A DNA stretch of 64,000 bases from Rostrohypoxylon terebratum. Lineage: Eukaryota > Ascomycota > Sordariomycetes > Xylariales > Hypoxylaceae. Every line of letters begins with the position of its first letter. Positions within the stretch are counted from its first letter, which is position 1. The stretch spans positions 1-64,000 of the forward strand of contig MU385866.1 in the NCBI GenBank assembly GCA_022497145.1, in the 5' to 3' direction. Positions 33,341-45,217 of the stretch are shown here, piece after piece. The position numbers and the translations under genes are program-made. The notes beneath the pieces are model-generated. The model was given only the letters and a program-made list of their open reading frames with translations. It searched no databases and was not told where the DNA came from.

Positions 33341-35266
33341 CTAGAGACCGCTCAAATTATGGAATCGGTGTCTACCTGTTGTTGACTTGTTGCGAGCGTC
33401 TTCCAGTGTAGCCTTGAAATCTCGATAGAGCGACGCGACAATTTTTCGTTCGCGCCAGCCGTCGACAATTTTATTAGCCAGCTTGCGACGTTTGCCGTCC
33501 CTCATGCGTTCTCGCTCCTCAAGTTTGCTCGCATCCATCCAACCCTCTACTTGAAGTTGCTCCTCCACATATTCTTTCAGTGCGTGTTTCCAATGAATCA
33601 AACTGTGCGCAGTCTCGGCATTGGTGCAGCATACGATTCCCACATACCATTTCTTGGTCGCAGGCGGTAGGGTCATTCCCTGAGAATCGACAGATTCGCC
33701 GCCGCTCGCATCGCCCTCGCTATCTTCTGAGTCCGAGTTCGAAGCAGAAGTCGATTCTGACTCAATGTCACCCAGCGTGTCCTTATAGTACGGATGGCCC
33801 GAGAAGGTGATGGCACGGGTAGGCTGGTGCTTGCTTCTACCACAAGCTTCACAAACGTCGTGAAACTCTCTTTCGGCCGGAGTCATCTCATCAGCTGTCA
33901 TATTTGGTCTGCCCTTTAATGCTCTATGAAACTCGGGCCTCCAAGCTGAGGAAGCAAATTTGGACGAGGCAAGACCTTGAAACTCATCGTTGAGTTTACG
34001 CCAGGCATTTGTATACACCGGATCATTTCGATCGAAGGCGGGGTTGATTCGATTATGAACGAGCCACTCGATGACATAAGGGAATTGTTCTTTAAGGGGT
34101 CTATGTGCTTGAGCTGTGAACTCGAGGGGGATGCCAAGGTTAGCAGGAGCCCCTAAAGGAGCGTCGTCATCATCAACGACGAAATTATCAAGGTCATCAT
34201 CGCCTTCATCCTCGTTCCCGTTTCGTTTACTTTCTATGGATTTCTCGACTCCTTTAGAACTTGGACGAGCAGGTGCTTCAACTTCCTTATCCGACTCCTC
34301 ATCATCAAATTCTTTGAGGGCGCCAAATTCTGCCTCTGAATCGCTGTCGTAAATGCCTCGCTTCTCTTCCTCGGAGTCTTCTGATGACGTAACCCTGTCG
34401 ATCTTCTCCCCGGCTCGTCGACGGCGAAGAAGTTCTATCTTCTTCTGTTTCTCTGTGCGGTGACTTTTGGGGGGACGACGCTCAGTAGGAGAAGGGCTTG
34501 GCCTTAGTTTCTTGAGTCGGCTAGGGTTGGACTGAGAAGATTTGCTCTTCTTAGCGGGTGAGGCGGCATCGCTCGAGTCTTCTAATTCCACAAACTTGGG
34601 GCGTGAGCGTTTCCTTGTGCTAGGTGGTACGATAGGCTCGTCGTCATCGTCATCGCTGCCACCGCCACCACTGCTACCATCGTTTACTACGATGGCATTC
34701 TCGGCTTCGAAGCCTGTTCGACGAAGCCTGGTCGAAATTGACTGTGACGACTTTGGAAACGCACCCTCCTCTTGCTCGTCTTCGACTTCGCCGGCAGAAT
34801 CATCGTCAGAATCATTGCTGGAGTCATTGCCGACAATAGAACGTTTGAAGCCCCTAGGTCTTGGCATAAAACTAGTTTTGGGTAGCTTCACCGGCGAGAC
34901 CAGGCTTTGAGAAGGGCCTATTCAATTGTGAGCAGAATAATTATTCAAGTGCCTATAACGTAGGGGGCACCTTCTAGTCACATCATCCTCATCGACCCGG
35001 ATATTGTGAATACCAAACTTCATATTCCATATTTTATATTTTAACGCATGGTAACAAAAGGGAGCGAAGGGAGCGAAGAAGAAAGCAAACATACCTGTAC
35101 GACTTGGAGTGGGAGTGATTGACTGCGATAGTGCACGGCGTGGATGATCGCTCGCGGCCACACCCTTAGTGAAGCGTACGTTGGCAGGCGAAGCTCTGCC
35201 TGGAGACCCAGAGGAGCCAACAGGCTCAAAGGTGAGCCGAGTCTGCTGCTTTTTCTTGCGTGGCAT
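33341..35266 (-). CDS. DUF4211-like nuclear protein, function unknown
   Basis: Two exons, 35095-35266 and 33341-34917, give 582 aa; the 179-nt intron is long for this region. The start MPRKKKQQTRLTFEPVGS is preferred over a codon 18 nt upstream. The N-terminal 250 residues are disordered, with alternating Ser-rich, acidic and Lys/Arg-rich blocks (SRPKFVELEDSSD, KKSKSSQ, HRTEKQKKIELLRRRR) that suggest a nuclear protein. From about residue 255 a folded domain starts at DNFVVDDDDAPLG and continues with LKEQFPYVIEWLVHNRINPAF, then a C-x2-C pair in VCEACGRSKHQPTR with GHPYY, KKWYVGIVCCTNAETAHSLIHWKHAL, and a basic helical end. This pattern is what I associate with the DUF4211 family. The CEAC...GH arrangement might bind zinc. 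Biochemical role unknown. Confidence 0.8.
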
Positions 35267-36424
35267 GACGAACTCCAGAGGCACAATAGGAGATGACGTA
35301 ATTAAGGGCGATCAATGTGCTGATTAACGAGGACAATCATGCATCTAGGATTCTAGGTACCTAAGACGTAAGTAGTTACATGGGTATTAGTATCTCAGGT
35401 GTGAAGGCTTGTGTCGAGAAAATATAGGTAAATGCTTGGCTCTCAGACAGCTCAGATAGATGTGGGGCTTGAAAAGAAATGGAAGAACGACTCTGTAGCC
35501 GCCGTATTTCGTGATGATATGAACACGTCGGGTTTTGGATTAAAACTGAGATAAGCGCATTGTGGTTTACGGCATCGAATGTTGAATACAGAACATGGAT
35601 AGTTGACTAGGTGCTCATCAATTGTGCATCTGCAGGGATGGTTGCTAGAAGCGATGAATGATAATAATAGTATGGTGTTCCAAGTTTGTAGTTGTCTTCA
35701 GCCAGAAACGCGCTTCAGATAAGACCACCGTGCCGATGATTTCGCGAAGTCACGTGGCTAGGTCCTAGAACCCACTAAGTACTTCCTTCCGTAATTTAAG
35801 CAATTCAAGTGCTGTAGACCCTATAAGGCTCGCATGCAGCTATCAGCCTCGGTATATACGTACTTATACATATATGATCCATGCACCTACATGAATATAC
35901 ATAGGTGGCTCAGGACCTAGGTCGTCGCAACGAGCCTGAGACGCACCATGGAAAAAGTCTAGGTGCGATGTCAGTGACGAAGGCTGAATATGTGCATTTG
36001 ATATTTCATTATTTAGCCCAAACACAGGTAGATATAGGTAAACTCTACACTACGACCTTCCTACTAAGTACCACTTCTGTTGGCAATATCAGAGTTGTAT
36101 TTTAAGTTGATCGGGTTTGTATTCATCGTGAAGTGTTTCGCGGGGGACAAAAATGCCGTGACTGGGGGAGGGGAGGGGAATTGGTGTTTGACCCTTCCTT
36201 AGACTATCTAATCGTCTCTTTTCTCTCTGTTCTCATCATCATTATCGTCCACCATTGCTCCGTAAAGTCCCTCATGGATGCTCATATTTCCAAATCTTTT
36301 GCCACGGGAGAGTGGCAGCGGTACGACACATCACTGTGCTAGGGAGCATGATGACCTTGTGATTCTAAGCAACCACGCCAAGATAGGTGGTTTGAACCAC
36401 CACTCAGGTCATGGGAGCCACCCA
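35267..36424. other. Intergenic: DUF4211-like gene promoter and RanBP1 3' flank
   Basis: No recognisable gene. A perfect 7-bp-arm palindrome at 36386-36401 (GGTGGTT, 2-nt loop, AACCACC) lies about 24 nt beyond the RanBP1 stop, flanked by a second inverted pair ATGACCT/AGGTCAT. Small open frames at 35905-36105, 36133-36342 and 36278-36526 have no homology that I recognise. Confidence 0.45.
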
Positions 36425-37465
36425 TTACGAAGATGCGGCACTATATTGACAGGGGTCAGTAATTCAGGAACTATCACTCTCAAACGAGCAAAAAGGATAC
36501 TGAAAAGAGGGGGAGAGGGATTCTGAATGTTACATACGGCTCCTCCTTCTTCTCTTCAGCTTTGGTCTCTTCTTCTTTACCCTCTTCCGCTTTAGCTTGG
36601 GCAAACTGAGCCTCATTCTCTTTCTGAGCCTTAAGCCAGGCTTCCTTGAACAGCTGGGCATCTAGGGGAGGTTAATTCTATCATTTGACGCAACGGGGAA
36701 GGTGCCACAGCTTACTCTCGGCATTGGCTACACGGACAGACACGGTGATGGCCTCAGGCTCGCCCTCGCTGACATCAGCGCCCACATTCCAAAGCCAAGC
36801 CCGGTCGCTGGTAGACATGGGAGCAATCGTCATGTCGGGGGTAACTACATAGCAAGCGGGGATTAGATTAGCTTCCGCCTATCGCTTTCGACGTGACGCA
36901 AAGGTCTTGAAAGAACGTACTATAGTGGTTGGCGCAGACCTTGAGCGTCTTGTCTCGTCGCATGACCAAACGAATCTTGCCGTTCTCCTTATGTTTCAAC
37001 AGGCGAAGAGGGCCAGTACCACGTTCTTTCCACTCGCCTTTCCCTTCGGCGTCTTGGGTGAATTTGAACATCTTGCACCGCATGTTGAAAATCTCTTCCT
37101 CGGATTCTTCGTGGGTCACAGTCCTGATTTTCTCTGTGAGCTTGTGCACAGGCTCGAAGTGGACATCTTCCGACTCGGGGGGTTCTTCCTGCACAGATCA
37201 ATTTCATCAGCGCCCGTCCTATTATGACGATTGAGAAAAGAAAGGGTCGGATTATGTGTGAACGCACGTCGTCATCACCCTTGGCGGCGGCAGCAGCCTC
37301 GCGTTGGGCCTTGGCACTACCAGAAACATCGCCACGATCCTCATCTTCATCCTTCTTCTCCTTCTTTGCGCCGCCGCCGAACATGGAGAAGACTGACGAA
37401 GAGGTAAGAGGCTTGCCCTCGGTTGCCTCGGTAGGCTTGGGCTCGGTGTTCTCGGTGGAGCTCAT
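36425..37465 (-). CDS. Ran-binding protein 1 (Yrb1)
   Basis: Five exons: 37268-37465, 36921-37188, 36716-36844, 36538-36661 and a 16-nt last exon 36425-36440, giving 244 aa. A Lys/Glu-rich N-terminal part (GGGAKKEKKDEDEDRGD) precedes the Ran-binding domain at about 68-205. The domain shows VHFEPVHKLTEK, the EEIFNMRCKMFKF strand, WKERGTGPLRLLKHKENGKIRLVMRRDKTLKVCANHYITPDM and DRAWLWNVGADVSEGEPE. The C-terminus is acidic/basic (KEEETKAEEKKEEP). RanBP1 binds Ran-GTP and helps RanGAP disassemble export complexes in the cytoplasm. The final exon encodes AASS plus stop and rests on a GTATGT donor, an ACTGAC branch site and an ATAG acceptor; reading through instead would add an unconvincing hydrophobic tail. 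Confidence 0.92.
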
Positions 37466-39375
37466 GATGCGATACTACTAGACAGAAATATTAGAAGAAT
37501 ACTGCAGGAAATTTTATTTGGTTGTTGTCGATGGTAAATCTTGCAACAAGACGCGGTGGGAGGTAGAAGAGGGAAGATGGAAAGGGGGGGAGGGGAGGAT
37601 GGACGAAAGCGCTAACATATAGCCTAGGGTTATGCAGCAAAAGTGCTAGTAAATTTAGATAGCTCGAGATGCAATCTGAGTAGGTATGTAAGGTATGTAG
37701 GCTACGCAAGACGAATGAGCGCAAGCGTATGAAAACAGGCACTTGACCTTGACCAACAAGAGTATGTATGGATGTATCAAGGAGAAAATGAAAAGCAGAA
37801 AAAAAGTGTTCGCAAATGCCACCCCCACCGCCACAACAAACCTCCCAGACTTAGGTGACCACAAACACAACGTGGATCATTCAGTATAGTACCTACGTTA
37901 TGTACCCAGATCTAGAATGATGCAGGTAATTTAATGTAAAAGGGAGTATGCAGGTAGATAATGTGTAAAACCACACGTACCGAGCTTTGTGAGTGTACGA
38001 AAGGGAACAAGAAGATTGGGTAGAAGTATGTGGTATTAGGTTGAAATTATTGCGAAAAGTTGCGATTGTGATAGTTCCAAGTCGAATAACAAACCAAACG
38101 AGGGGGTGGGGAATTGACTGGAATTGCCCCTCACCCCTCCTCTCTCATTTTATCTGCCATGTGCCCTATCTTAGGTAGTGGATACTTCCTTTTCTTACTT
38201 CGTACTGTACCCAGTATATATACTATATTACCTACTATGTACCTAGCACCTGCTAAGGGGATATAATTCAAATTGATCTTAATGTCACACATCCAGCCAT
38301 CATGTACTTACCTAGGACCTAGGTAGTAAGTCTTACCTACCTAACTGAATGCCCCATATTTTGATAGGGTGGACTAGTACCTACCTAGTACCTGACTGGC
38401 CACAATCGTGATTTCCTAGGTCGGGCACCAAGCACACACCAACCATCCATGGGTATTACTGACACTTTCAAGAAAGAGCTCATCCATAGATTAGGTACCT
38501 AGTATTGACATACCTACCTACATCAAATTTCAATACTACTAGGTAGTCTACTAGTACTACACATGTACCTACTAGGTTTTAACATAATATAAAATAAATA
38601 GATATCCTACAATTAGAAGTCCATGTCAGACAGATACAACTACATAGCAAGAGCATACCTATTAATTCTTGGGTCACTTTACGACAACATTGAATACGCA
38701 TTTCATATTAAGGTACATCAAAGTAGGTATAACATTGAACATTGTAGACTGTCATACATAGCTCGGGTAGGTCAGTCGGCCAGACATGGATATTTCACAA
38801 GCCAATCTTGAAAGAAAATTTTACAAGGCATAGAAGCAATGCATTGTTTGGTTGCCTAACTGTCCATCATCTACCTACAGGGTCCTCGGTTCTTAATCTG
38901 GCCGTCTAACCACTAAAAAATCTGCGCAACAACCTGTCGAGCTCATTGCTCACTAGCGACGATGCCCCTAGAAAGAATATATCACTACTATGCTCTCAAA
39001 CACAACCACACTCTGCCACAATGCGGATGGGGGTTAATTATGAGAACACCCGTTGAGTGTATGGCGCCTGACCCTGGTTCCCGACCAACACTCGAATGAG
39101 GAGAAAAAGGAAACGGAATGTCTTATCACCATATCCTTGGCCGCCCATCCTTCCATGTACGCATTGCTAGAGAGGCGATAGAGACAAAAAGAGAAGGAAA
39201 CGGAGATTTGGCGGGATAATTGCCTGCCTCCGTAACGATGTCGAGGATGGAGAAACCAAAGGGCGAGAGGGAAAACATTAGCAAAGACGATTGTATAACC
39301 AAATCCCGACGCCGTTCCCGAGTTCACCCTAGCCGATCATATGGTATAAAGTGCTCATAAGTTGAGGGACCAGTT
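37466..39375. other. Intergenic, 1.9 kb, with TACCTAGG-type repeats
   Basis: RanBP1 promoter side (from 37466) and 3' flank of the membrane-protein gene. From about 38160 to 38580 it is filled with TACCTAGTACC, ACCTAGGTAG and CCTACCTA units. No open frame with recognisable homology, no RNA gene recognised. Confidence 0.5.
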
Positions 39376-41307
39376 CTAGGATTGCCCTGCGCCCTTGCGC
39401 CAGAAAGAACCTCTCGTCTCACGGCGTTCTGGCTTCCGCCTGGATCGTATCAGTTTCTTGGTTTGCTCGGCCCTCTCCTGCCTGGCTAGCCGAGCATCGG
39501 CAACTTTTCTCTCTAGATAAATCTCTGCCTTGGATAGATAACGTTGGTACTCTTCGGTTCTTCCACGTGCCCGCAGCCACCATAGTTTAGATCTCAACTG
39601 CGCGGAGAGGTAACGTACAGCAAACTCATCACGTAGATCCTGGACTTCCTGTACTACTTGCAGCTGCACCTGATGCTTCCGTTGTGCCATATTGTCGCCG
39701 TTTAGCGACAGCTTGAGCTGAGTCGCGATCTGGGTTGTAATCTGTGATGGGAAACTAAGGACAGAACTGCCCACATTTTTAAGTGCTTGTAACAGTAAGT
39801 CGGAGACGGACGACGTCTGGCTACAGACCTGCTTAGACACAACGTCCAAAGCCGGGATGTAAGTCTCTTCAACCCATGCCGTCGTCTCATTAACGGTGTC
39901 AACGAATTTCTGTGCGAACCCCTTGACCAATTGCTTGCCGGCATCTAAGGCACCGATAAATTTGTTGCGACCAAAGTCAACGTGGTACGTCTCTTGAATC
40001 TTAGGCTTCCACGTTGTCGCAATAGATACCGCCAAGATATCATATGCCTCCTCTAAGGGCACCTCAATCAAGAAACCCTCCTCTGTGGATGATACCTTGG
40101 TCGGAATATCATAGAGGCCTCGGCTCACCGCGATTAAGATGGCATCCCTTGAGAGCCAAGTAGACTTCAAACTCTGCGGGATCTTTACCATAATCTCGTT
40201 GCGGTCGTAAAGCTCTGCCGCACATATGGGTTGTTGCTCAGATTGCTTGGCGATGCTTGTCTGTGTCTTGTCCTTTCCGAATGGCACGAACATGAGGCTA
40301 CTCGGTGAGATATTACCGGTTTGCAAAGCCTTTTGCGTTTGCACGATTGCTAGAGTGGGCGGGGCTACAGAGGTGGTCATGGAACTTCCTACGAGAGAGG
40401 GGACAGCTGCAGAGGAGACCGCTGCTACCGGGACTGTAGATAAAACCCTCGGGGCGGGCGGGTTCAATAGGAAGTACTTGCCGGTAATGGCGAGGCTATA
40501 GAGTATGGCAAGCCCAGATAAGGCCACTAGAATGCGGCGGTTCCTTTGGGCATATCTGAGCGCCAGATGATAGGTACTAGAACCTTGGTACAGTGGCTCA
40601 TTTCGCTCTGAAGGTGATAGCACATGCTTGATGTGTTCGCCTAACTCGGTGTCCTGGATTGAATATCGCCGTATTGACGAGATCTCTCGGGCTTCATTCA
40701 GGTCTGCCTGCGACAAGCGAGACAGAGCTGGGAAGCCGTGTTGGGAAAAGTCTGTGGGATTCTCGAGGCTCTGGTTCGCAAGAGTCTCCACATCAGCATC
40801 CTCTTCTTCAGTCTCGCCAGTAAATTCGACGACAGTGCTGCTGATTGTGCTGGCGGCAGCGGCATCGTTCAGTGCGGTGGCCTCCTCTTCTTCTTCATCG
40901 GATGAATCGGTATCGGCGTCATTAGTGTCGACGTCCGTGCCAGTGTCGGTACCACCTAGACTTTGAACATCATCGGGTCTTTGATAGTCAAGAGAGCTAG
41001 CGGTCGACTCAGCTTGGCTCTCTCCATCGGTACCGATTACATCGTAACCCAGCTCGGCGAGGCTGGGCTCGTCATCTGTGATGTTTTCGGGTTGCATGAT
41101 GTCGGGTGAACTAGATGAAACCCAGTTGGTGAGTTTTCGATTGCCTAGCGGCCGGGGAAATCGAAGACACGGCACAGAATCGGAGATGTGGTCGAGGCCG
41201 TCTGATTGACTCGACTCGACTGCGTTGGTATAGGTGGCACGGTTGGTAGATTGCGGTGGAACAGCAGTCGGTATATCGGTAGGTGTTGAGGATCGGGGCT
41301 GTTCCAT
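39376..41307 (-). CDS. Single-span membrane protein of unknown function
   Basis: One exon, 643 aa, start ATG in a clear context. Residues 1-250 are hydrophilic and acidic, with DEPSLAELGYDVIGTDGESQ, STASSLDYQRPDDVQSLGGT and an Asp/Glu run near 128-175. One strong hydrophobic segment at about 259-281 (ILVALSGLAILYSLAITGKYFLL) is the only membrane span. After it come a Ser/Val/Pro-rich linker, a probable folded region with ICAAELYDRNEIMVKIPQSLKSTWLSRDAILIAVSRGLYDIPTKV, and a C-terminal helical, basic part (AQLRSKLWWLRARGRTEEYQRYLSKAEIYLERKV). No signal peptide and no catalytic motif. The N-terminal motif block looks conserved enough to be functional, but I do not know this family's role. Intronless, unlike most neighbours. 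Confidence 0.75.
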   Translation of the reverse strand: MEQPRSSTPTDIPTAVPPQSTNRATYTNAVESSQSDGLDHISDSVPCLRFPRPLGNRKLTNWVSSSSPDIMQPENITDDEPSLAELGYDVIGTDGESQAESTASSLDYQRPDDVQSLGGTDTGTDVDTNDADTDSSDEEEEEATALNDAAAASTISSTVVEFTGETEEEDADVETLANQSLENPTDFSQHGFPALSRLSQADLNEAREISSIRRYSIQDTELGEHIKHVLSPSERNEPLYQGSSTYHLALRYAQRNRRILVALSGLAILYSLAITGKYFLLNPPAPRVLSTVPVAAVSSAAVPSLVGSSMTTSVAPPTLAIVQTQKALQTGNISPSSLMFVPFGKDKTQTSIAKQSEQQPICAAELYDRNEIMVKIPQSLKSTWLSRDAILIAVSRGLYDIPTKVSSTEEGFLIEVPLEEAYDILAVSIATTWKPKIQETYHVDFGRNKFIGALDAGKQLVKGFAQKFVDTVNETTAWVEETYIPALDVVSKQVCSQTSSVSDLLLQALKNVGSSVLSFPSQITTQIATQLKLSLNGDNMAQRKHQVQLQVVQEVQDLRDEFAVRYLSAQLRSKLWWLRARGRTEEYQRYLSKAEIYLERKVADARLARQERAEQTKKLIRSRRKPERRETRGSFWRKGAGQS

Positions 41308-44292
41308 TACGTGGTAAAAGTAAGGTGCCCTTTACCAGATCACGTCATACCTCGAGTTTACCGTAAGGAATTGGTAAACGGGTCGAGGATGACTGATTTC
41401 AAGTTGGCTAGGGACAGACAGAAGCAGAGAGACTAGTCCGGGGTCGAATGGGATCACGGACGGCGCGAATATCCGTATCAGACAAATGATCGGACTGACT
41501 TAGAAGAGGTATGAGTCGAGATGTCAAGACTAGGAGGTATTCAGTTGCCTGGATAGGGTAGGTACTAGGTCCTAGGTAGGGTAAACGGTAGTTAGCTGGC
41601 TGGTCTTGCAGATAATGGTAAGATGTTTGAAGCGTGCTTGAGCCTTCTTTCTTTCGTTAAGATTAAAAGGCCAAATATGAAAAGTACGATAAAAAGTAAA
41701 TGGTAGGTAGGTGGCGAGTGCTAGTGGGATTCAACTGTCCAAGGAGGACGAACACTGAAGGTCCTGAGCCCCGGAGTTTATGAGGATGTAGTAGGATGTT
41801 ATGCAGGCAGTGTATGTAGGGAACTCTAGGTAGCTAGGCAGATAGGTAGTTGAATGTTGAGAACAGGAGGCACCTATCTAGTAGGCACAGCGGACGCGCT
41901 GGACGAGGCAAGCGAGACAACCGGGAGGGCAATACACACTTTGTTTCTTTTTGATCGGCGGCAGGCTGTCGCTGCCTTGCGATGATATGACTAGTGACTA
42001 CCAGAAGATGGGCAATGATGTATTGTCGTTCGGATTTAGGATTATCGATGCGATGATGGTTGGACGATAAAAGGCGGGCAGTTGCCTAAGTAGATAGCAG
42101 AATTAAGGATGGAGGGATGAATCGTCGGATGGTGTATGCTAGATGGTGGATGGTGTGGATGGTGGATGGTGGATAGGTAGTAAATAGGTAGGTAACCTTG
42201 TCTAGGTAAGTATGAGGAGTAATGACGAGGGGTGAGCGGTATTAAACTTAGGTATTGAGGTATCGAGGTACATAGAGCGCAGCTGCCTTACAACACTGAC
42301 TTTCAACTTACCCATCTATGGATCTTACGTATTATGGCGGCGCGCGGATACGTGAGGAGGGGGCGGGGTATCAAGTGCACTTAGCAGATTTGCATGGGGC
42401 CTACATGACTACGTACCTACATACCCAGTACCTACTACTACCTACATGGTACTATTTAAGCTATTTAACTGCCTAACCCTAAGGAACGCAATCTTTGGAA
42501 CTAGAGCTTGGAAACTTGGAAGATATCCATCTCCTCGCGTTGTATGTACAGACCTATCTATGAATACATTTTAAACTTCGGATGTTGTCTACCTGTCTAT
42601 CTATTCATATAGTAATCAATCATGAGTTTCGTAATAATCGCCATCCATTCGAGGTATAGATGATCTTTCTCTTCCCCATACATCGTGATATGTCAGCGAA
42701 CACTTCGGGCAGATAAAGCCCTCCAGGTCAGCAGGCATGGGAATGTAAAGCAAGGTACCCTATTGGGCAGTATTAAGGTCAGGTGGAGATCTGCGCCAGA
42801 CGCGATTCCAAGTTTCAATATCCAATGCTCGGTACAAGTTATCTTACGTACAGATCCCCACGGTAAAATCATGGTAATGCCTACATATATATATGTGTAA
42901 TTAACATTTATAGACATATAAGTCACATTTTAACAAACAAAAGTCTTTGTAAGCTTTATATATTAGTTTACTTAGTATTAATTATATTTAGTATATAAAT
43001 TTAGTTACATGTACATGTGTAATAGTAGGCAAAGGCAGACACATATGTAACGATACCTAGGTCCTACTAGGTACTTACCTAAACACGGAGGATGGAGGGG
43101 AGAGTATGATAGGTAAGCTCAAAGTGGAGGAAGATAGCGGGGGTTTGGTAGGTATTACATAGTATGTATTAGTATCGATCTACCTACCTGCCTACCTACT
43201 TATACTAGTACTACTTATATGTACCTAGTACTCTACCGCCTACTATGAGTAAGTAGTATCTAGTAGGTACCATCCTATCGGTATTTACCTATCTAATATG
43301 CCCATATAATTACCAAAAAGATCGGAAGTGAACGGAACAGCATCTTCAATATCCTCAATTCTTACATAGTACCTAGTCGTATCCTAGGACCTCCACGGTA
43401 AGTACCTAAACCTTCATACTCAACTAGATGTAATTTAGGGAGCTAAGTTCAAGAAATATCCGAGAACACCGAAGATAAGATATCCTGCGCGGCATGTTAT
43501 ACCTATACCCGTGACATACATCGTTTTAGAAAAGGGTCACCTATATTGACCTCAAAGCACAGACGACCTGGCCGGAGATCTTTTTCAATATATCAGGTGG
43601 CCAACAATTTGGAAATACGAATTGCCAGCTTTGTAGTCTAATTGGTGATATTGAGTCGTGGCATAGTGCCATTAAGGACACCAAAGTATCTACTACTGAC
43701 ATCAGTAGCATCCAGTCAAACGACCAAGGGATATATGTTCAGCTAACAAGGTCGCTTCAAACCAAACCTATGCCACCAATTGATCCATACCTCCAATACT
43801 CCTGCACCGTAGTAACACCAATGGGATATCATAAGAGCAGCAGCTCTAAAACCTTATCAGTCCTCCCCTTGCCTAGCAAACGACGCCAGTCGTGCGGCTC
43901 TCATCCTCTTGTCCTCTCGTGAGACCCGTCATTATCGTCATTACCACTTCAAATATCTCCCATCCGCGTCAGCGAGCTTATATAAGAGAGAAGAAACCAC
44001 GATTAGTTCAATAGCTTCCCCCATAGAACTAGCTAGACGGCCGCGGAGTAATAAGAAATGGCCACATGTTATCGGTGAAGCCGCATTGCTCCCAATTGTA
44101 GAAGAGCAAAGGTTCGCGGAGATCAAATTGGAATTCGCGCCATGGAATAAGGTGAAGCGATCCCAATGTAAGGGTTTTTGACTCCCAAACTGGTCCAAGT
44201 AGTGGTCAAGCAGCTGACAGGACGAATTGTAGTTACGAACTCGAGCAACGGAGCTGGTCCATGATAGTGAGATGTCGTGGCCCGAATACAAT
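41308..44292. other. Intergenic, 3 kb, repeat-rich
   Basis: Upstream of the membrane-protein gene and downstream of the phosducin-like gene. A GGATGGT-type degenerate minisatellite lies at about 42125-42180. AT-rich sequence is at 42890-43010. TACCTAGG-type tracts occur at 41560-41580, 42410-42450 and densely at 43050-43420. Open frames at 42685-42900 and 43909-44291 lack homology that I recognise. A long 5' UTR for the membrane-protein gene may occupy part of 41308-42300. Confidence 0.45.
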
Positions 44293-45217
44293 TTAAATAA
44301 TGCTATGTTTCTTGAAAATTCTCTTTAAAGAATCGCTATCGAAGTCCTCATCCTCGGGAATCATGTCAATGATGCCTGTCAAGTTCGCAAATAGGTCGCC
44401 TTGGTTTCGGTACGCTAAAATCGTAGGCACGGCAGCATTGTCGAATTCTATGTCTTCGTAGTGGACCTTGACGAAATGAACCTCGGGATGGGCGGTGACA
44501 AGAGGTCGTAGCGCTGATCCGATGAGACCCGACACTTCGCACTATCATCCGGTCAGCATTTAAAATTTCGCTAATCACTAGATGCGCTGGATATTGACTA
44601 ACCTCGTGGTCGTAAACGAACACCACAACAACCGTCTCCCTCCCCACCTTCTCGATGGCATCTAAGTACCCCAATGCATCAACGGTATCCAAGCGCCCAA
44701 ACATCCTTAGACTCGGGCTCGTTCTCCTGTTGCGAATACCGTTCTTCGCATCTCTCTCTAGCTCCTGCCTTCGTGATTCCCTCCATTGCTGGAGAAAGGC
44801 ATCTTCGTCTTCGTCATCTTCGCTTTCGTCACTATGCGAGCCTGTAGTCCGAGGCGTCTCGCCTCTCCCGAACACTGACTGTCGAGCAGCACGAACCCTA
44901 TTCCGCCACTTGCTCTGACGAGCTTGCTCGTAGGCGCGAGCGTCGGCGATGACACCCTTGACGCCAGTGCTACGACCTGAGTCGAAGCTAGAGGGTGGCA
45001 ACTTCACGTCGCCTGTTAAGGTGGGAACACGCATCGCTGCTTCTATCTGGGCGTTACGGTACCGATCTTCTTCGTCCTCGATGTCGTCGTCGCTATGTTC
45101 GAACTCTCGATCCTCTGGGTGTACTCGTGATCCTTTCTCGGCGTTTTTGTCGAGGAAGTTTTGAAACTCTTCCTGTGCGGGAGTGGGATTGTTGATGTTT
45201 GCAGAAGTAGAGGTCAT
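44293..45217 (-). CDS. Phosducin-like protein (G-beta/CCT co-chaperone type)
   Basis: Two exons, 44603-45217 and 44293-44541, give 287 aa; the intron is 61 nt. The N-terminal half is charged and helical (AQEEFQNFLDKNAEKGSRVHPEDREFEH, then an acidic SDESEDDEDEDAFLQQWRESRRQEL block). The C-terminal half, from about residue 180, is a thioredoxin-like fold without a CxxC redox pair, with TVVVVFVYDHE, EVHFVKVHYEDIEFDNAAVPTILAYRNQGDLFANL and an acidic end. This is the phosducin/PhLP architecture. Phosducin-like proteins of this kind assist the CCT chaperonin in assembling G-beta-gamma. Context agrees: the G-beta gene lies 4.5 kb away on the same strand. A Plp2/PhLP3-type role on CCT-tubulin is the main alternative. 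Confidence 0.85.

Noticed and set aside
35244..35266. PCNA-interacting (PIP) box in KKQQTRLTFEPV of the DUF4211-like protein
   Set aside because: Spacing does not match Q-x-x-h-x-x-F-F and the aromatic pair is absent.
36352..36414. tRNA gene suggested by GGTTTGAACCACC
   Set aside because: The block is a palindrome without acceptor stem, A box or anticodon arm.
43909..44291. Open frames on both strands downstream of the phosducin-like gene
   Set aside because: Mutually antisense, no recognisable domain; likely the 3' flank.
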